Below the pieces are notes generated by a model. It was given only the letters and a program-made list of their open reading frames with translations. It searched no databases and was not told where the DNA came from. This document shows positions 6,510 through 8,950 of a stretch of 8,950 nucleotides of DNA, one piece after another; position 1 is the stretch's first letter; each line of letters starts with the position of its first letter. The stretch comes from an uncultured Dechloromonas sp. (GTDB lineage: Bacteria > Pseudomonadota > Gammaproteobacteria > Burkholderiales > Rhodocyclaceae). Where the stretch lies: the NCBI GenBank assembly GCA_946477505.1, contig CAMKYP010000131.1, positions 1 to 8,950 on the forward strand, written 5' to 3'. The position numbers were made by a program, and so were the translations under genes.

Positions 6510-7423
6510 GATTCACTATCTATCAGGAAAGCCGCATCGGCGGCCGTGCCAACAACGAAGACCGGACAACCTACTGCTACTCCCGCGATGCCTTGCTGAT
6601 GGTCGTCGCCGATGGCATGGGCGGCCATCACTATGGCGAGATCGCGGCGCAGATCGCCGTCCAGACGCTGGCCGATGCCTTCCAGCGTGAGGCCCGCCCG
6701 CTGCTGGCCGACCCCTTCCGCTTCCTGCTCAAGGGCATGACCAATGCCCATCACGCCATTCTCGACTACACCGCGCGCCACAAGCTGAGCGATACGCCGC
6801 GCACCACCTGCGTTGCCTGCGTGGTGCAGGACAACGTCGCCTACTGGGCACACGCCGGCGACTCCCGCCTGTTCCTGATGCGCGACGGACGCGTCATGGC
6901 GCAGACCAAGGATCACTCGCGCATTCGCCTGCTCATCGAGGAAGGCATGATTACCGAGGCGCAGGCCGCCTTTCACCCCGACCGCAACAAGATCTACAGC
7001 TGCCTGGGCAGTCCGACGCCGCCGGAAATCGAGTTCTCGCGCAAGACGCCGCTCAACCACGGCGACATCCTGGTGCTGTGCACCGATGGCCTGTGGGGTG
7101 AAATTTCCGGCGAAATGATGGCGGTTGCCCTGAAGGGCACCAACCTGCTGCAGACGATCCCGATGGTGCTCAATCAGGCCGACGCCAAGGGCGGCCCCCA
7201 CCGCGACAATCTGTCGGTGGTTGCCGTGCGCTGGGAGGATGCCTATGTCGAAGAAGCAAGCAGCTCCATCTCGACACAGACCATGACCCAGGACGAAGTC
7301 ACCACCCGGCTCGAGGAATTCGGTCGTAATCCGGCCTACAAGAGCGAGCTGAGCGAGGTCGAGATCGAGGATGCGATCGAGGAAATCCGCGCCGCCATCG
7401 AAAAATACAACCCGAAGAAATAA
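6506..7423 (+). CDS. PP2C-family (PPM) serine/threonine protein phosphatase with C-terminal extension
   Basis: Metal-dependent protein phosphatase, expected to reverse the action of the kinase encoded just before it. In the 305 residues the PP2C fold spans about 1-245, with NEDR (E18/D19), VADGMGGH (34-41; D36, G37), AGDSRLF (117-123; D119), CTDGLWG (192-198; D194) and RDNLSVVAVRW (233-243; D234), so all the usual metal ligands are present. Beyond the domain is an extension of about 60 residues: a Ser/Thr-rich stretch (about 252-267, SSSISTQTMTQ and following) and then an acidic predicted helix rich in Glu (about 280-299). The start ATG shares ATGA with the kinase stop, implying coupled translation and a near 1:1 supply of kinase and phosphatase. 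The family resembles PppA/Stp phosphatases, but no type VI secretion genes are here. No signal peptide or membrane segment is seen. Confidence 0.94.
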   Translation: MRFTIYQESRIGGRANNEDRTTYCYSRDALLMVVADGMGGHHYGEIAAQIAVQTLADAFQREARPLLADPFRFLLKGMTNAHHAILDYTARHKLSDTPRTTCVACVVQDNVAYWAHAGDSRLFLMRDGRVMAQTKDHSRIRLLIEEGMITEAQAAFHPDRNKIYSCLGSPTPPEIEFSRKTPLNHGDILVLCTDGLWGEISGEMMAVALKGTNLLQTIPMVLNQADAKGGPHRDNLSVVAVRWEDAYVEEASSSISTQTMTQDEVTTRLEEFGRNPAYKSELSEVEIEDAIEEIRAAIEKYNPKK

Positions 7424-7431
7424 GGAAAGCC

Positions 7432-8148
7432 ATGCGCCCCAGCCAACGCCAGCCGGACCAGCTCCGTAGCGTCCGCATCACCCGTAATTTCACCCGCCAC
7501 GCCGAAGGCTCGGTGCTCATCGAAATGGGCGATACCCGCGTGCTATGCACCGCCTCGGTCGAGGAAAACGTGCCGCCCTTCCTGCGCGGTAAAGGCCAGG
7601 GCTGGGTGACCGCCGAATACGGCATGCTGCCCCGCTCGACGCACACCCGCAGCGCCCGCGAGGCGGCGAAGGGAAAACAGACTGGCCGCACCCAGGAAAT
7701 CCAGCGCCTGATCGGCCGCAGCCTGCGCGCCGTCACCGACCTCAAGGCGCTTGGCGAACGCCAGATCACGCTCGATTGCGATGTATTGCAAGCCGATGGC
7801 GGCACCCGCTGCGCCTCGATCACCGGCGCCTGGATCGCGCTTTATGAAGCCTGCGACAAGCTGGTCCAGGCCGGCAAGCTGCCGGCCAACCCGATCCGCG
7901 ATCACGTTGCGGCCATCTCGGTCGGCATTTACGCGGGCAGCCCCGTGCTCGACCTCGACTACCCGGAAGACTCGAACTGCGACACCGACATGAACGTCAT
8001 CATGACCGGCCAGGGCGGCATCGTCGAGGTTCAGGGGACAGCCGAAGGCGAACCCTTCACCCGCCAGCAGATGAATGTGCTGATGGACCTCGCCGAGATG
8101 GGCATCCGGCAACTCGTCGCCGCCCAGGAAAGCGCCCTCGCCTCATGA
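7432..8148 (+). CDS. rph: Ribonuclease PH (tRNA nucleotidyltransferase)
   Basis: Phosphorolytic 3'-5' exoribonuclease that trims the 3' ends of tRNA precursors and takes part in structured-RNA decay, using inorganic phosphate and releasing nucleoside diphosphates; it works as a hexamer. The 238-residue length is standard (full length, unlike the frameshifted K-12 gene). Motifs: MRPSQRQPDQLR start, WVTAEYGMLPRSTHTR (58-73), TGRTQEIQRLIGRSLRA (84-100) with phosphate-binding R86, LDCDVLQADGGTR (114-126) and the EDSNCDTDMN segment with D180 and D186, the conserved acidic catalytic/metal positions. A clear AGGAAA ribosome site precedes the ATG, 8 bases after the phosphatase stop. Its stop overlaps the rdgB start (ATGA). 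Pairing with rdgB is common in bacteria; being behind a kinase/phosphatase pair ties its expression to them. Confidence 0.97.
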   Translation: MRPSQRQPDQLRSVRITRNFTRHAEGSVLIEMGDTRVLCTASVEENVPPFLRGKGQGWVTAEYGMLPRSTHTRSAREAAKGKQTGRTQEIQRLIGRSLRAVTDLKALGERQITLDCDVLQADGGTRCASITGAWIALYEACDKLVQAGKLPANPIRDHVAAISVGIYAGSPVLDLDYPEDSNCDTDMNVIMTGQGGIVEVQGTAEGEPFTRQQMNVLMDLAEMGIRQLVAAQESALAS

Positions 8149-8732
8149 AAAAACTCGTCCTCGCGTCGAACAACGCCAAGAAGATGAAGGAACTGAATGC
8201 GCTGCTGGCGCCGCTCGGCTTCGAAGTCATCCCGCAGGGCCAGCTTGGCATCCCGGAGGCCGAAGAGCCGCACGGTACCTTTGTCGAGAACGCCCTGGCC
8301 AAGGCCCGCCACGCCGCCCGCCTGTCCGGCCTGCCGGCGCTGGCCGACGACTCCGGGCTATGCGTCAAGGCACTGGGCGGCGCCCCCGGCGTCATCTCCG
8401 CGCGCTATGCCGGCGAGCCGAAGTCGGATGCCCGCAACAACGAAAAGCTGCTCGCCGAACTGGCCACGCAATCCGACCGGCAGGCCCACTTCGTCAGTTG
8501 CCTGGTGCTCTGCCGCAGCGCCGACGATCCCCAACCGATCATCGCCGAAGGCGAATGGCACGGCGAGATCGTCGACCAGTACCGCGGTGATGGCGGCTTC
8601 GGCTACGACCCGCTGTTCTTCGTCCCGGAATTCGGCAAGACCGCCGCCGAGCTCGATGCCGATACCAAGAACGCCGTCTCGCACCGCGGGCGTGCCATGC
8701 AGAAATTGATCGAACGCCTGCCGTCGCTGTAG
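8145..8732 (+). CDS. rdgB: RdgB/HAM1 family non-canonical purine NTP pyrophosphatase
   Basis: Hydrolyses dITP, ITP, XTP and dXTP to monophosphates plus pyrophosphate, keeping deaminated purines out of DNA and RNA. The 195-residue product is normal length. Motifs: LASNNAKKMKEL (6-17), TFVENALAKARHAA (45-58), ADDSGLCV (67-74; catalytic D69), GAPGVISARYAG (79-90), GDGGFGYDPLFF (148-159) and K175/N176 followed by SHRGRA (179-184), all base- or triphosphate-binding elements of the family. It starts inside the rph stop (ATGA), so it is translationally coupled. The TAG stop lies inside the left arm of a nested palindrome that separates this gene from hemW. Confidence 0.97.
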   Translation: MKKLVLASNNAKKMKELNALLAPLGFEVIPQGQLGIPEAEEPHGTFVENALAKARHAARLSGLPALADDSGLCVKALGGAPGVISARYAGEPKSDARNNEKLLAELATQSDRQAHFVSCLVLCRSADDPQPIIAEGEWHGEIVDQYRGDGGFGYDPLFFVPEFGKTAAELDADTKNAVSHRGRAMQKLIERLPSL

Positions 8733-8792
8733 GTCGAATTCGGCGCCCCGCCCGAGCGCTTCGCCGCCGGGCTTGGGCGCTCCACCCTACAG
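8727..8792. repeat. Nested GC-rich palindromic element, REP-like, overlapping the rdgB stop
   Basis: Three successive inverted-repeat pairs are nested. The outer pair is CTGTAGG (8727-8733) with CCTACAG (8786-8792); the middle pair is GCGCCC (8743-8748) with GGGCGC (8775-8780); the inner pair is GCCCG (8750-8754) with CGGGC (8768-8772). A small GCG/CGC pair sits around the tip (8756-8758/8762-8764). Read on the minus strand it begins CTGTAGGGTGGAGCG and has a GCGAAGCGC core, resembling widespread short intergenic repeats of proteobacteria with GTAGGGTGGA and GCGAAGCGC motifs. There is no following T-run, so it is not a standard intrinsic terminator, though the transcript could form a long hairpin. 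Only one copy is in the window, so repeat status is inferred. Confidence 0.6.
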
Positions 8793-8804
8793 CCGGAAAC
8801 ACCC

Positions 8805-8950
8805 ATGGCCCGCACCATTCCAATCTTCGCCTTCGGCAAGGCACCCTCCGCCAAGGCTCCCCTCGAATTCCGCGTCTCGCCGCCGCTCGCCCTCTACGTC
8901 CATGTGCCGTGGTGCGTGCAGAAATGCCCGTACTGCGACTTCAATTCGCA
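8805..8950 (+). CDS. hemW: HemW-like radical SAM protein, N-terminal part (cut by right window edge)
   Basis: HemW is a heme chaperone related to oxygen-independent coproporphyrinogen III oxidase (HemN), formerly annotated YggW; it carries a 4Fe-4S cluster and binds S-adenosylmethionine. Only the first 48 codons are present. They include LALYVHVPWCVQKCPYCDFN (28-47), with the radical-SAM CxxxCxxC cysteines C37, C41 and C44. The HVPWC followed by CDFN style fits HemW better than HemN, and the rdgB-hemW order is typical of proteobacteria. The ATG at 8805 has a GGAAA ribosome site about 5 bases upstream; the roughly 20 residues before the core are variable. The REP-like palindrome precedes it, so it may be partly uncoupled from rdgB. 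HemW versus another HemN-family member cannot be settled from this fragment. Confidence 0.88.
   Translation, partial: MARTIPIFAFGKAPSAKAPLEFRVSPPLALYVHVPWCVQKCPYCDFNS

Noticed and set aside
6215..7201. 328-codon minus-strand open frame over the kinase/phosphatase junction
   Set aside because: It is antisense to two genes with complete catalytic motifs, and its composition is that of a shadow frame.
6506..7423. Kinase/PP2C pair as part of a type VI secretion control module (PpkA/PppA)
   Set aside because: No FHA protein, Tss/Tag or other secretion genes are in the window, and the pair is followed directly by rph and rdgB.

Overview
The window is a compact, GC-rich (roughly 60%) bacterial chromosomal segment. 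Gene content and protein sequence point to a betaproteobacterium, perhaps Rhodocyclales-like (Dechloromonas/Azonexus relatives). The lineage is inferred from gene order and motif style only, because no rRNA gene is present. Nearly every base is coding. No tRNA, rRNA, CRISPR array, insertion sequence or phage gene was seen.

The layout is two divergent gene sets separated by 77 bp (5485-5561). Leftward (minus strand) the order is yicC (YicC/YloC endoribonuclease), a large membrane-bound hybrid sensor histidine kinase, gmk (guanylate kinase), rpoZ (RNA polymerase omega) and spoT ((p)ppGpp synthetase/hydrolase), which runs off the left edge after its first 378 codons. Gaps are 10, 42, 15 and 21 bp, so these genes look co-transcribed. 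gmk may also have its own promoter inside the end of the kinase gene. Rightward (plus strand) the order is a small soluble Hanks-type Ser/Thr protein kinase, a PP2C-family phosphatase, rph (RNase PH), rdgB (ITP/XTP pyrophosphatase) and the first 48 codons of hemW. Two junctions are ATGA start/stop overlaps (kinase/phosphatase and rph/rdgB), indicating tight translational coupling.

The backbone is housekeeping: guanine nucleotide supply (gmk), stringent-response alarmone metabolism (spoT), an RNA polymerase subunit associated with ppGpp binding (rpoZ), RNA processing and decay (yicC, rph) and nucleotide-pool sanitation (rdgB). Parts of this neighbourhood are ancient: E. coli also has gmk-rpoZ-spoT, and yicC divergent from rph. 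Against that backbone, two signalling modules are additional: the orphan hybrid histidine kinase between yicC and gmk, and the kinase/phosphatase pair between yicC and rph. The most interesting features are the non-RD Ser/Thr kinase with a degenerate glycine loop and its coupled phosphatase with a Ser/Thr-rich, acidic C-terminal extension. Also notable are the nested palindrome that overlaps the rdgB stop codon and the face-to-face overlapping promoter candidates in the divergent gap. I did not find convincing evidence for an entirely undescribed system.
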